DNA of 64,000 nucleotides from a virus. Both the position numbers and the translations under genes were made by a program. Location: positions 1-64,000 of the IMG/VR virus record IMGVR_UViG_3300017758_000003; one strand, written 5' to 3'. Within the stretch, counting starts at the first letter, position 1. Each line of letters opens with the position of its first letter. A model generated the notes under the pieces. It worked only from the letters and a program-made list of their open reading frames with translations, was not told the origin of the DNA and did no database searches. Shown here piece after piece: positions 31,513-40,550 of the stretch.

Positions 31513-33288
31513 GTTTACTCCCTTTTGTGTGTAATCATCTACATTATCGTAAGGTTTGTCGAAATCATAGTTTACATCTGTAATATCCATAAACGATGGT
31601 TCTCCTAAGTCTTTCCAAGTTCTTTGGGACATGATACTAACAGTTGCGTCATTATCTAAAACATTACTAATAACGTAAAAATTAGAGTTATCATCTTTGT
31701 TCCCTGAACGACTATAAGTAGTTACCAAATATGTGATTTGACCATCCATTTGTTCTTGTAGTTGGTCTTCAGTATCTGTATCGTCATTCTGTGTTGTATC
31801 AGGTACATCTTGGGTAGGTTCTTCAGGTTTTTCTTGGTCATCACCTTTTTTCTTTATACCTAATTTACCTTCAATATCGAAAACACCATAAGTCGGATCT
31901 AACATTTCTTTATAATCAGGAGTATACTGTACACCACCATGTTCTAACCACTCACCTCTACCTGCGTTATAGATACCAACCAATTCATTTTCTTTGTTTT
32001 CCATGATCTTAATATCTGCGTCTTGTTTAGATACAAATATCGGTTTGAATGAAGATTCAAGTAATTTTGTAAAGATTTTACCAATTCCAAAGTCTTTAGG
32101 TTGTAATCCTGCTTCAGATGCTACTCTAAATAACCTATCGGATAAAGCTCTACGAATACCACTTTTCTTAATTATAAATTTAAAAGTTTCATAAGATTGG
32201 AACATATCATCTACATTCCCTTGATTTATTTGTTCAAAATAACTTCTGACCAAGTTTTCGTCCATGGCCTCAAAAGATCTTATCTTACTCAGAACACCAC
32301 CATTTTGTATAAATCTTAATTTAAGTGGTCTACGAACCCTTCTAAACTCAAATTCGTGTCCCTCTCTTTCGTTTACTCTTGATGCCTCATCTCTTGATAC
32401 ATTTAACTCTTTCGATTCGTCATAATCAACAGATGCAATTAATTCTTGTACATCTCTTTTATTTAATTCAGGATAAATACAACTAATACATGTGTTATAA
32501 TCATCATCTTGCATCCTCATATCTCTATCACCACCCGTGTTGTACATGTTAGTGAGTTTATATGGGTATGTTTGGTTAGGATCTTTCTTTGGTTGAAGTA
32601 CACTGATAAAATACTTATCACTCTCTTCTTTAGATTCATCGATGATCATATAATAAGTCCTACCTTCCGATCTATATGTTGCCCACATATTACCTGGTCT
32701 ATCCCATGTGATACACCATTGATTACTTGCATTAGGGTTATGTTTGGATCTTACCATATCCTGCCAATAACCAAATTTTATACTTTCTTTTTGGTTTTTG
32801 GGTCTATATATTCTGAACCCCTCCCCATTATCATAAACCAAGTATTTGTTCCCAAACCACAAATCTCTTGATGCTTCGATTTTATCGGTTTTAGAGACAC
32901 CAGCCTTTTCGAAGAACGGATCTTCTTCATCAACTTCTTCTTCTAAGTTAATACCGAAATCTAAAAATAGACTTTTGATTTGGGGGTACGTATAACTTAT
33001 GATGTTCTTTAATTCCTTTTCTTCGAATTTAGACGTACCATACTCACCATCATACCTTGATAGAAATGAAATGATTTCAGGTCTTTTGGTACTTAATTTT
33101 CCTTGTAGTGCGGGTATATTATTGCCGTCGACATCTCTGCCACCTTTGAATTTGGTTAGGATGTACTCAACATCCTCCATTGTAATAGAGTCGTTGTCTA
33201 CACTCCACTTTTTAAAGAGATTCTCAAGAAGTTTCTTGTTTTGAACTTCCTCGAGTAACATCTCATAGATTATATCCTTAATTTCCAT
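31498..33288 (-). CDS. large hypothetical protein with tag-like N-terminus
   Basis: The protein has 596 residues. MEIKDIIYEMLLEEVQNKKLLENL has L-L-E near residue 11-13, so head packaging is possible though the LTE-x-Q core is absent. A central block ASNQWCITWDRPGNMWATYRSEGRTYYMIIDE resembles a domain in other large phage proteins (a WC-x-T start, then a YR-x-G strand) of unknown function. The C-terminal part is acidic with an Asp/Glu/Gln-rich linker. It may be a virion or DNA-associated protein; the evidence is weak. Confidence 0.5.
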   Translation of the reverse strand: MEIKDIIYEMLLEEVQNKKLLENLFKKWSVDNDSITMEDVEYILTKFKGGRDVDGNNIPALQGKLSTKRPEIISFLSRYDGEYGTSKFEEKELKNIISYTYPQIKSLFLDFGINLEEEVDEEDPFFEKAGVSKTDKIEASRDLWFGNKYLVYDNGEGFRIYRPKNQKESIKFGYWQDMVRSKHNPNASNQWCITWDRPGNMWATYRSEGRTYYMIIDESKEESDKYFISVLQPKKDPNQTYPYKLTNMYNTGGDRDMRMQDDDYNTCISCIYPELNKRDVQELIASVDYDESKELNVSRDEASRVNEREGHEFEFRRVRRPLKLRFIQNGGVLSKIRSFEAMDENLVRSYFEQINQGNVDDMFQSYETFKFIIKKSGIRRALSDRLFRVASEAGLQPKDFGIGKIFTKLLESSFKPIFVSKQDADIKIMENKENELVGIYNAGRGEWLEHGGVQYTPDYKEMLDPTYGVFDIEGKLGIKKKGDDQEKPEEPTQDVPDTTQNDDTDTEDQLQEQMDGQITYLVTTYSRSGNKDDNSNFYVISNVLDNDATVSIMSQRTWKDLGEPSFMDITDVNYDFDKPYDNVDDYTQKGVNEKRG

Positions 33289-33330
33289 ATTATATAAGAA
33301 GTGTTTGTTTCTTATATAAATATAGGGGTT

Positions 33331-33672
33331 TTAACTAATCGTTGGAACTTGTGATGAAAGTGAAAGTTTTATAGTTTGAATCTCTTCTAACGCATTTTGA
33401 AGTAGTCTTTCAGTCATAATTAATTTCACTATAACCTCGGCGTTAGGATTCATGTGGTCACTCACAAGATTGTTAAGTATCATATTTTTTACAATATCCT
33501 CACTTTGATTAATCTTCAACTTATTCTTCTTTCTTTGATGATATTTCTGTGAGTTTTCACGAGTACAAGAAACACAGTAGATACTATGACCATCGTGCAT
33601 ACGCTTATTTTTGTAAAATTGTGAAATGGGCAATTCTTCTTTACAACCACTACATTTTTTCTTATTAATCAT
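33331..33672 (-). CDS. zinc-finger (HNH-associated type) protein
   Basis: The protein has 113 residues from ATG at 33672. KKCSGCKEELPISQFYKNKRMHDGHSIYCVSCTREN has two CxxC pairs with the LP-x-x-x-F spacing of the small zinc fingers that precede HNH nucleases. The HNH His-Asn core is not visible, so a DNA-binding regulator is more likely than a nuclease. The C-terminus is helical. It is divergent from the GIY-YIG gene at 33731. Confidence 0.6.
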   Translation of the reverse strand: MINKKKCSGCKEELPISQFYKNKRMHDGHSIYCVSCTRENSQKYHQRKKNKLKINQSEDIVKNMILNNLVSDHMNPNAEVIVKLIMTERLLQNALEEIQTIKLSLSSQVPTIS

Positions 33673-33730
33673 AATATATTTCTTATTATTTATACAAAAG
33701 TAAGTATTATTTAGAATATCACCAAAATAT

Positions 33731-34297
33731 ATGGAAAAATTTTTATTCAAGAAAGGTTACTACAGTATCTATGAAATCAAAACCAAAGGTAAGGTAAAGT
33801 ATATGGTTGATAACGGTAAAACCTTGTTTGTTGCGAGGTTCAATAAATGGATAACAAACCCATACAGAGACAAAAAAACATTCACAACTTTAAAGAAAGC
33901 TCAAGAATATGTTTCTAAAAAACTTATGATATCAAAACAAAAAAAGAAAAAGAAACTTGATAAATTACCTAAATCACTTTATTTGGTACTTCTCAAAGAA
34001 GAGAAATCAGGTAATCTTTTTGTTAAGGTTGGTATAACATCCAAAAAATATATAATGAGAAGATTTTCTAAAAAGTATGGGTACGAGGGGTATACACTTG
34101 AAAAGATACTTCGTAGGATTAATACTCCACGTGCGGAGAGATTAGAAGAGAGTATAAAACTTACATTAAAAAAGAAAAGGTCCGTAAAAAGTTACAGACC
34201 CTTGTTGGAAAACTTCGGTGGTTATACCGAATGTTATAATATTGATTCTCTTGATTCTATAGTTCAGGTATTTGACTCTGCAACGAAGAATGATTAA
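33731..34297 (+). CDS. GIY-YIG/T5orf172-like nuclease-domain protein
   Basis: The protein has 188 residues. Residues about 83-171 read as a GIY-YIG-like domain (LYLVLLKEEKSGNLFVKVGITSKKY... IMRRF) with a helix bearing Glu (TPRAERLEESIKL). The N-terminal 75 residues are basic with a Lys-rich linker (SKQKKKKKLDKLPK), which would suit DNA binding, perhaps as in phage endonucleases with AP2-like modules. It is a second GIY-YIG type besides the one at 223. A homing nuclease is one possibility. Confidence 0.5.
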   Translation: MEKFLFKKGYYSIYEIKTKGKVKYMVDNGKTLFVARFNKWITNPYRDKKTFTTLKKAQEYVSKKLMISKQKKKKKLDKLPKSLYLVLLKEEKSGNLFVKVGITSKKYIMRRFSKKYGYEGYTLEKILRRINTPRAERLEESIKLTLKKKRSVKSYRPLLENFGGYTECYNIDSLDSIVQVFDSATKND

Positions 34298-34644
34298 CCG
34301 ATCCCAATAAAAGATAAAAACTTATCTATAAGGTCACCGTGTTTACTTTTACAATCTCTCATAATATCTTTCTCTTTTTCAGTAAGAGAAGAACCTGTGG
34401 AGTAACCCCAAACACCGTCCATATCTAAACCTCTTTTAGTTCTTTGGAACTTTGCGATTGCTGATGAAGTTCCATCACCATGTAATCCATCAATTTCTAA
34501 TTTAGATCCGACTACTTTATTCAAAAAACATTGAATTGCTTTCTTCGCATTTAATTCTGCGGTCTGTTCGGTCAATACTTGTTCCTCGACAACATTGTCC
34601 AATATACTCTTGATTTGAGATTCAGTAAAAATGTATTTCTTCAT
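34294..34644 (-). CDS. tagged peptidoglycan-binding protein
   Basis: The protein has 116 residues. The tag is MKKYIFTESQIKSILDNVVE. Residues about 35-80 (KKAIQCFLNKVVGSKLEIDGLHGDGTSSAIAKFQ) look like a PG_binding_1 domain. There is no catalytic part. TATAAATAT lies just upstream (34650-34658). Its presence as tagged cargo suggests it travels in the virion and binds the cell wall. Confidence 0.65.
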   Translation of the reverse strand: MKKYIFTESQIKSILDNVVEEQVLTEQTAELNAKKAIQCFLNKVVGSKLEIDGLHGDGTSSAIAKFQRTKRGLDMDGVWGYSTGSSLTEKEKDIMRDCKSKHGDLIDKFLSFIGIG

Positions 34645-34675
34645 AATATTATAAATATATCAAAATAAGGAACTG

Positions 34676-35077
34676 TTAGAATTTACTCATCTGACGTAAA
34701 TCGTCAATTTCTTCTTGAATTTCCACCAAATCTTTAGGTAGTATTAAATCTAAACCAGATTTAATTGATTTCTCTAAAACCCCATCAACGAAAATAAGAA
34801 GAGTTGGAGCCATTCGGATCCTATATTTCTTTTTAGATACTGGTGCAGATTCTACATCACATCTAAAATAAGTAACACCTCTTAAAGATTCCCATTCTTT
34901 AAATTCATTTGATTTATTAAACTCAACCCAAAACTCAACAACCGTTATGGTTACATCATCATCCCCAAAAGGATGACTTTCATGTACCTCATCTTCAAAA
35001 TCAGAATCCGTAATCCATTGTTGTGAATATAATTGTGTAGATATTAATAGGGATAATAATATAAATATACCTTTCAT
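34676..35077 (-). CDS. exported thioredoxin-fold protein without CxxC
   Basis: The protein has 133 residues from ATG at 35077. Residues 1-17 form a signal peptide cut after LYSQ. The body fits a thioredoxin fold, with the cis-Pro region KYRIRMAPTLLIFVDG (about residues 90-105). The active-site position reads VEFNKSNEF, with no Cys pair, so redox catalysis is unlikely; a chaperone or binding role is possible. It overlaps no neighbour but lies 2 bases from the coiled-coil gene. Confidence 0.6.
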   Translation of the reverse strand: MKGIFILLSLLISTQLYSQQWITDSDFEDEVHESHPFGDDDVTITVVEFWVEFNKSNEFKEWESLRGVTYFRCDVESAPVSKKKYRIRMAPTLLIFVDGVLEKSIKSGLDLILPKDLVEIQEEIDDLRQMSKF

Positions 35078-35078
35078 T

Positions 35079-35363
35079 TTAGTTCTGTTTTTGTAACTCG
35101 TACAATCTTCCATCAATCTTCTCTAACTCCCTTAATATGGACTCCACGTCTTCTTGAGTATCCATAATGGTTTGTCTAATCAATTCATCTTTAAGATCGT
35201 ATTCTGTTCTGGTTATGTTCGGTTTAGGTAATTCCTTAGCTTCTTGTATGTCACCTTGAATTGTAAACCACATACCAACCACAGTAGCTATAAAAAATAT
35301 GACTATTCCTATTGTTTTTAAATCTAATGTGATTTTAGTTCCTTCTCCTATTTCTTTTGCCAT
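35079..35363 (-). CDS. membrane-anchored coiled-coil protein
   Basis: The protein has 94 residues: a transmembrane helix (IGIVIFFIATVVGMWF, about residues 17-35) followed by a charged coiled-coil. A similar design occurs in the 60322 gene. Spanins and holin-regulators have this shape, but no specific family is recognised. It lies between exported-protein genes. Confidence 0.5.
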   Translation of the reverse strand: MAKEIGEGTKITLDLKTIGIVIFFIATVVGMWFTIQGDIQEAKELPKPNITRTEYDLKDELIRQTIMDTQEDVESILRELEKIDGRLYELQKQN

Positions 35364-35367
35364 GTCT

Positions 35368-35934
35368 TTAATCTATTAAATAACTGTAAGGTGTGTCATT
35401 AGTGTTTGAACCTATTGGAAAGTTTTCTAATCTCATTGATACAGTCATGTTAGATTGTATATAAGGGTTATAAAACTCACCTTCAGCGGTTAAACATATT
35501 AATCCACTATGTTGACCACCTAATTGACCCGCATCTTGAACTATTACTTCATTCCAAACTACATACTCTTGGTCACCTGGTATTTCAACACCTGCGTACT
35601 TATCATCGGGATTTTCCCAAGTGTAAGTACCAATATCTAATAACTCACCATCATCTGTTGCGTCTGAATCTAAACAATATAATGCAAAGTGTTGTCTGTC
35701 TAATCTTATTTCCCCATCATCTACTTGGAGATAAAGGATAAATATTTTTCTTAATTTACCATCTACCACTTTTGAACCACCATATGACTTTACTTGAGCG
35801 TATCTCTCATAAGGATCAAATGTGTCACCATTTAAAGTAATTTCGAAAACAGGAACTAATGGTTCTTGAACTTCTTCCTTTTCACAAGACCACATTAGTG
35901 AAAGAAGTAAAAATATTAATGATAATTTTTTCAT
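35368..35934 (-). CDS. lipoprotein
   Basis: The protein has 188 residues. A signal with lipobox LMWSC gives a lipidated Cys at residue 17, followed by the acidic EKEE, a rule that favours surface export in Bacteroidota. The mature part is beta-rich. It follows the outer-membrane barrel gene by 11 bases and may be its partner. Confidence 0.6.
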   Translation of the reverse strand: MKKLSLIFLLLSLMWSCEKEEVQEPLVPVFEITLNGDTFDPYERYAQVKSYGGSKVVDGKLRKIFILYLQVDDGEIRLDRQHFALYCLDSDATDDGELLDIGTYTWENPDDKYAGVEIPGDQEYVVWNEVIVQDAGQLGGQHSGLICLTAEGEFYNPYIQSNMTVSMRLENFPIGSNTNDTPYSYLID

Positions 35935-35945
35935 GATTATTGATT

Positions 35946-37172
35946 TTATCTAAATGTATAGTTTAATCCGAATGTACTGTAGAAAAATTCTGTATCCCAC
36001 ATTTTTGTATATTCTCCTTCTACAAAGATTCCTAACTTTCTTCCTACTTTCCAACCAATGTTAGCTCCAAATTGGAAGTCCTCCCATTGTTCAAATTCAG
36101 AATCCTGTCTTAGTCCACCTTTGCCCCAATTATCTCTATTACCATAATTGAAGATATCGTCACCCCTTAGATAGGTGTGATATGGTAGTAGATAATTACC
36201 GTAAACGTGTGCCCAAAATTTTGGGGAGTAGTGGTAAAAATCAAAACCAACTACAGGTGATATAAGTCCAAACTGACCTATCTCATCCCATATTCCATTG
36301 TTAAAATCATTGATTAAATCTCTAAAGATACCATCTCTAAATTCTAAATCAGAATCTGCCACTCTTTCACCATCTTCATTTTGCCAAAACCAACCCTGTC
36401 TTACTTGTTCGTTACCAAACTCATCTATATATGTTTCAGTATAGAACTGATCCGTATAACCACTATCGTATCCTAAAGTGTACCAAGGATTCATTGGGTT
36501 ACCAAATTCATCTTCTTCATTTACCCACACTTCAAATGGATTGTATCCATACGCTCTGTCATGTGTTCTGTACATTGCTCCTGCTGATAATGAGAATTTC
36601 TTACCGATTGGTAATCTTGCTCTTACTTCGGCCGATTGATATTTGAAATCAAACGCTCCTTGTTCTCTTGATTCTAATTTAACTATATGGTATTTACCTG
36701 TATGTCTAAGGAAGTATCTTGAGTTAGTCCAAATATCACCTCTGTTACGTTCTTTCTCCCAATGGAATAAATATTCGAATCCCTTTACGGCTGATGTTGG
36801 TGCGGATAATGCAATTTGTCTTTCTCTGTCTGCGTTACCTGTCCAAAAGTTACCTGGTTTTCTTTCATAATCAAATCTAGCTAACTTTCTAATACCAAAC
36901 CCTATTCTATAATCAAATGGATTATATTCTGTACCATCCACAACCTGTGGGATGCTATAGACACTACCATTATCGTTAGTTCTCACAAAATATTCTTTCC
37001 TTGATGGTTCATATGAGTTGCGGATGTCTCCCGCCCCATAAATTGTTCCATATTTTAAAAAGTCATTGTAGAATTCTTTAAGAAAAGAGTCTTTTTTCTC
37101 TTTTACTTCCTTTTGTGCAAGTGCTGGTGTGGCACAAAGAATGCACATTAATAATACTATTACGTTTCTCAT
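35946..37172 (-). CDS. outer-membrane beta-barrel protein
   Basis: The protein has 408 residues. A signal peptide ends in TPALAQ. The mature part has many alternating strands with Tyr and Trp girdles (WTNSRYFLRHTGKYHIVKLE, FWAHVYGNYLLPYH) and ends NYTFR, an aromatic-rich last strand as BAM substrates have. A barrel of 12 or more strands is likely. A phage-encoded outer-membrane protein could block receptor access or alter permeability. The lipoprotein gene follows it by 11 bases. Confidence 0.65.
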   Translation of the reverse strand: MRNVIVLLMCILCATPALAQKEVKEKKDSFLKEFYNDFLKYGTIYGAGDIRNSYEPSRKEYFVRTNDNGSVYSIPQVVDGTEYNPFDYRIGFGIRKLARFDYERKPGNFWTGNADRERQIALSAPTSAVKGFEYLFHWEKERNRGDIWTNSRYFLRHTGKYHIVKLESREQGAFDFKYQSAEVRARLPIGKKFSLSAGAMYRTHDRAYGYNPFEVWVNEEDEFGNPMNPWYTLGYDSGYTDQFYTETYIDEFGNEQVRQGWFWQNEDGERVADSDLEFRDGIFRDLINDFNNGIWDEIGQFGLISPVVGFDFYHYSPKFWAHVYGNYLLPYHTYLRGDDIFNYGNRDNWGKGGLRQDSEFEQWEDFQFGANIGWKVGRKLGIFVEGEYTKMWDTEFFYSTFGLNYTFR

Positions 37173-37262
37173 CTTTTAATTAAAGTGTTTTTTAATCATT
37201 ATTTTTACTTTAACTATAAATATCTTTTAAACACAATAACGATACCCAAGAAGTAAAAAAAT

Positions 37263-37868
37263 TTACTGATTTTCTAAATACGAAGATAAGTAACCTGAAA
37301 TCCTACCAGCCTGAATTTGAACGTGCTCCCAGTCATCTTTAGTTAATTTCTTCTTTTTAGATACATAATCCATACCTATGTTTCCTATGTATTTGTCATC
37401 TAATGTGAATAAAGGAATTACATAAGATGATTTAGTACCTACAGAGTCTGCAGCACCTTTGAGTCCAAAAGTTGCAGTTTTAGGGTCTGCAAAATTTGGA
37501 ATGAAAATACCATTACCTTCCATCAAGAAATGCATTGCTTTTGGATATAAAGAACATGGTATATTATTAAAAATGTGACTTACTGATGAGACCCCCGCTT
37601 TAGATACTTCGTAAAAGATTGAGAATTTCTGAATTGACTTACCTGTTGGGTAGAAATTACCTCCGTTATGAAATTGTGCAATCCACACTCTATCAGCACC
37701 GTACTCAGTCCTTATTTGTTCAATTTCGTTATCAATAATCGATGTATTGATAATATTCTCTTTGATTTTGTCTCTTTTTTTGTCGTGATGTCTTTTCATC
37801 CTTTGATTGATGAATAGGTAGAGGACAGGTCCTACAACACCAGTTAAAAACGCTCCTAATAACTCCAT
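37263..37868 (-). CDS. membrane-anchored GAF-like domain protein
   Basis: The protein has 201 residues. One transmembrane helix at residues 5-22 (GAFLTGVVGPVLYLFI) is followed by a basic stretch. Residues about 45-195 (YGADRVWIAQFHNGGNFYPTGKSIQKFSIFYEVS... YVIPLF... GNIGMDY) match a GAF-like sensor fold. I recall similar proteins in other phages. The ligand is unknown. Its start is preceded by an AT-rich leader with TATTTATTG on the coding strand. Confidence 0.55.
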   Translation of the reverse strand: MELLGAFLTGVVGPVLYLFINQRMKRHHDKKRDKIKENIINTSIIDNEIEQIRTEYGADRVWIAQFHNGGNFYPTGKSIQKFSIFYEVSKAGVSSVSHIFNNIPCSLYPKAMHFLMEGNGIFIPNFADPKTATFGLKGAADSVGTKSSYVIPLFTLDDKYIGNIGMDYVSKKKKLTKDDWEHVQIQAGRISGYLSSYLENQ

Positions 37869-38045
37869 TTAGTTGGTATATTTTTTAATATAAATTAATA
37901 TATCAATAAATACATGAATACTTGGTCTTATTGACCTATTTTTGAATTTTAGGTGCGAAAAAAACAATTATTATTGTAAAAGTCTCGATACCATTGATTG
38001 TATGGGGAATTTTATGTATTATAAATTAAATGATAGTTATATATA

Positions 38046-38597
38046 ATGACCAAAATTATAAATCTTTTTGGTGGTCCAGGTATTGGGAAATCATCCATTT
38101 CTGCTGGACTAACCTATAATTTGAAGAAAAGACACATAACTTGTGACAATCCTTATGAGTTTCCTAAACTATTAGCGTGGGATGAAAACCATTCTGCAAT
38201 TGCGGACCAACTATTCGTACTTGCAAACCAACATAGAGGGATCGTTAAGTCGTACGGTAAGGTAGAATTTATAATATTAGACTCACCAATATTATTATCA
38301 TTAACATATAAAACTTACTATGATAAGAATGGTGGAGACGTGTATCCCTCCAATTTATATGGTGAGACATTTGATAAGTTATTAATTGAAATAAATAACA
38401 AATACGATAATATTAATATTTTATTAGATCGTACAAAAGGTATACATAACGACATAGAGAGATACCAAAACTTAGAGGAATCGATTGAATTGGATAGGGA
38501 AATCGAAAACACTCTTATACAACATAGTCTTCCCTATCACAAAATAAAAGTTGATGATCAAACAGTAAATAATATCGTAGATCTCCTTTTACAATAA
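38046..38597 (+). CDS. P-loop nucleotide kinase-like ATPase
   Basis: The protein has 183 residues with a Walker A loop GGPGIGKSS at 9-17 and a possible Walker B VEFIILDSP. The layout resembles the small AAA_28/phage nucleotide kinase group. A D-x-R segment (LLDRTKGIHNDIERYQ) may act as the lid. A role in nucleotide metabolism or nucleotide binding is likely, but the substrate is unknown. Confidence 0.6.
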   Translation: MTKIINLFGGPGIGKSSISAGLTYNLKKRHITCDNPYEFPKLLAWDENHSAIADQLFVLANQHRGIVKSYGKVEFIILDSPILLSLTYKTYYDKNGGDVYPSNLYGETFDKLLIEINNKYDNINILLDRTKGIHNDIERYQNLEESIELDREIENTLIQHSLPYHKIKVDDQTVNNIVDLLLQ

Positions 38598-38606
38598 TTT
38601 AATTAT

Positions 38607-39227
38607 ATGAAAATAATGTACAAAAAAATAATCAATCTAATAATAATATGTTTTGTTATTGGCACATCATCTCTTTATGGTCAAGTTAAAACCTACAAGG
38701 GAGAATTATATACGGTAATCTATTCTGAGGATTACCAACAACCGTTACAAGTCACTTATAAGGTTTTATGTCCTACGGGAGTAGTAAGTAGAAGTGGAAT
38801 GGATTTTTGGAAGCCCGATGGTTGGAAAACTTCAGATAATGGTGACTACAAGGCAAATGTTTATGACAAAGGTCATATGGCTCCCGCAGCGAATTTTAAT
38901 TGTTATGATAAGAAAACATTAAAGAAAACTTTTAATTATCTAAATTGTGCATTACAACATGAATCTTTAAATAGGGGACCATGGAAGGAACTTGAAAGAT
39001 TCGAAAGAGATTTGGCAAAGGTATTTGAAACTGTAAAGGTGAGTATAACAATACACTTCAATAATGAACCAAAGTACGTAGAAGGTGGAGCATTAATACC
39101 AAGTGGTTTTACTAAAGTTATATGGGCAGGAAAACATGAGTGGACGTTTTATTTTGATAATATAAATTTAAAAGGTAGGGATTGGAGTGATTTCCAAATA
39201 CCTAATGAAAGACCCGCCGATTATTAA
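38607..39227 (+). CDS. secreted DNA/RNA non-specific endonuclease (NUC1 family)
   Basis: The protein has 206 residues. A signal peptide ends in SLYGQ (residue 26). YDKGHMAPAAN, with His90, and LNRGPWKELE with Asn122 are the beta-beta-alpha-metal motifs of NUC1/EndA nucleases. It would degrade nucleic acid in the periplasm or outside the cell, perhaps to harvest nucleotides from lysed DNA or to destroy incoming phage DNA. It starts 9 bases after the P-loop gene. Confidence 0.75.
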   Translation: MKIMYKKIINLIIICFVIGTSSLYGQVKTYKGELYTVIYSEDYQQPLQVTYKVLCPTGVVSRSGMDFWKPDGWKTSDNGDYKANVYDKGHMAPAANFNCYDKKTLKKTFNYLNCALQHESLNRGPWKELERFERDLAKVFETVKVSITIHFNNEPKYVEGGALIPSGFTKVIWAGKHEWTFYFDNINLKGRDWSDFQIPNERPADY

Positions 39228-39436
39228 TGTCCCGTTACCCCCCGTATAAAAGACCTATTCAAAAAATAAACGGTTATTTGTATATAATACATGCGGAATA
39301 CGACATGGATCGTGTTAAAGATACAAGTTCAGTAAAAGAATGGTTAGGGGTTGATCACGTATTTAAGGTACACAGTAAAGGTACCTTAATTTTTTGTGAA
39401 CAAATACATGATGTTGAGTGGGAAGAAGTTACCTAA
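39227..39436 (+). CDS. small hypothetical protein
   Basis: The protein has 69 residues, starting one base before the nuclease stop (TAATG overlap) so they are coupled. It has several strands (NGYLYIIHAEYDMDRV, TLIFCEQIHDVEWEEV) and no recognised domain. Possibly a partner or inhibitor of the nuclease; this is only inferred from position. Confidence 0.5.
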   Translation: MSRYPPYKRPIQKINGYLYIIHAEYDMDRVKDTSSVKEWLGVDHVFKVHSKGTLIFCEQIHDVEWEEVT

Positions 39437-39776
39437 CTTTTATTTGTCTGACCTTTTTAACGGGTTTTACCGACTTATAAATTAACTTAAAGTTTTCCAT
39501 AATATCCTTGTATACCGCAGCTAACTCGTAATTTTCTATTTCTTCATTTCTCTTCCATAAAATTGTAATAAAACTTAGTAATTCATTTTCTGAAAGTTTC
39601 ATTTTATTACCTAAGGAGGTGTTAACCAACTTCAAAGTAAGATATGATATACCTTTTCTTTTACCGTCAGCTAATGAAAAATATTGATCAACCTTAATAC
39701 CCGATAACACTTTTGTGTTAACCTTATCTAGGAGTTTTAAGAATGATGGATGGTTAATGTCTACATTTATTGCCAT
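39429..39776 (-). CDS. small helical protein with UVR-like end
   Basis: The protein has 115 residues. NEEIENYELAAVYKDIMENFKLIYKS near the end resembles UVR/UvrB-C helical hairpins, as in the 17045 and 49798 genes. The end is basic (KPVKKVRQIKVR). ATATTTATAG lies upstream on its strand (39788-39797). Function is unknown. Confidence 0.5.
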   Translation of the reverse strand: MAINVDINHPSFLKLLDKVNTKVLSGIKVDQYFSLADGKRKGISYLTLKLVNTSLGNKMKLSENELLSFITILWKRNEEIENYELAAVYKDIMENFKLIYKSVKPVKKVRQIKVR

Positions 39777-39822
39777 AGTTCTCGTTTTACTATAAATATG
39801 TTGATAGTTAGGTTATGTTTGG

Positions 39823-40206
39823 TTATTTACCCCATTTTCCTTCTTTAACTATCTGACATATTACACCGTAAACCGATAAGTCTTGGTATGTGTCAACAAC
39901 AGATTCCCCTACATTGTCTTTGTTTCCAAGGACTATCAACTGTTTCAGTCTTTGAATCTTATCATTCATTCTAAACCATAAACCTGTTTGAGACATTTTT
40001 CTATCTTCCTTACGAGTTAAGTCAGTTCCCAATGAAATATTGTCAGGACCGTAGTTTGATTGTTTTAAACAAAATAATTCGTATTGTTCCTTTTGAATTT
40101 TCTTAAATAATTCAGTAGTTTCAGGATATAATGATTCTACATGGTCAACAACTGTGGTTGTTTTAGTGTTAATGGTTTCTACTTCTAAAGTTTCTGTGTC
40201 TATCAT
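39823..40206 (-). CDS. DUF1599-like (Nmad1-type) protein
   Basis: The protein has 127 residues. The segment YELFCLKQSNYGPDNISLGTDLTRKEDRKMSQTGLWFRMNDKIQRLKQLI followed by VVDTYQDLSVYGVI matches the DUF1599/nucleotide-modification-associated pattern (a MazG-like all-alpha fold with DTY-x-DLS). Related proteins may hydrolyse modified nucleotides. No other modification gene is evident nearby except a GMP reductase. Confidence 0.65.
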   Translation of the reverse strand: MIDTETLEVETINTKTTTVVDHVESLYPETTELFKKIQKEQYELFCLKQSNYGPDNISLGTDLTRKEDRKMSQTGLWFRMNDKIQRLKQLIVLGNKDNVGESVVDTYQDLSVYGVICQIVKEGKWGK

Positions 40207-40310
40207 CTTTAATGTTTTTTTAAATAATACAGAAAAAAAAGTGTAAAGTCAAATCTTACTATGATAGATTATTTCAAATAATATAGTATTTATTAGATAA
40301 AGACATAACA

Positions 40311-40550
40311 ATGGCATCAAAGGCATCAAAAAGAAAAAGTAACCAAAATTCAAATTCACAGAAACCTAAGAATCAACAGTTGATTCAAATGTTGTCATTT
40401 AGAATCGTTCCTGCATACTTTAAAGAAATTGAAAAGGTTGCCGACAAAAAGGAAATGACTGTTTCTAAATTAATTAGATCCTATATCAAAGATGGTATGC
40501 ATAGAGATAAGGATTTCACAGCAGACGACAAAGGTTTTAATATCGGTTAA
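40311..40550 (+). CDS. ribbon-helix-helix DNA-binding protein
   Basis: The protein has 79 residues. After a basic, Ser/Asn-rich start, LIQMLSFRIVPAYFKEIEKVADKKEMTVSKLIRSYIKDGM fits the MetJ/Arc ribbon-helix-helix fold: a beta strand SFRIVP then two helices. It is probably a transcription regulator. ATATTTATTA-like sequence (40284-40293) lies 17 bases upstream. Its target is unknown. Confidence 0.65.
   Translation: MASKASKRKSNQNSNSQKPKNQQLIQMLSFRIVPAYFKEIEKVADKKEMTVSKLIRSYIKDGMHRDKDFTADDKGFNIG

Noticed and set aside
35946-37172. TonB-dependent receptor
   Set aside because: No plug domain or TonB box is visible and 408 residues is too short; a plain barrel fits better.
37869-38045. Possible GTG-initiated membrane peptide near 37953
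   Set aside because: Exact counting of the run of A puts an early stop in frame, so no peptide of useful length is encoded. The gap appears to hold only promoter-type sequence.
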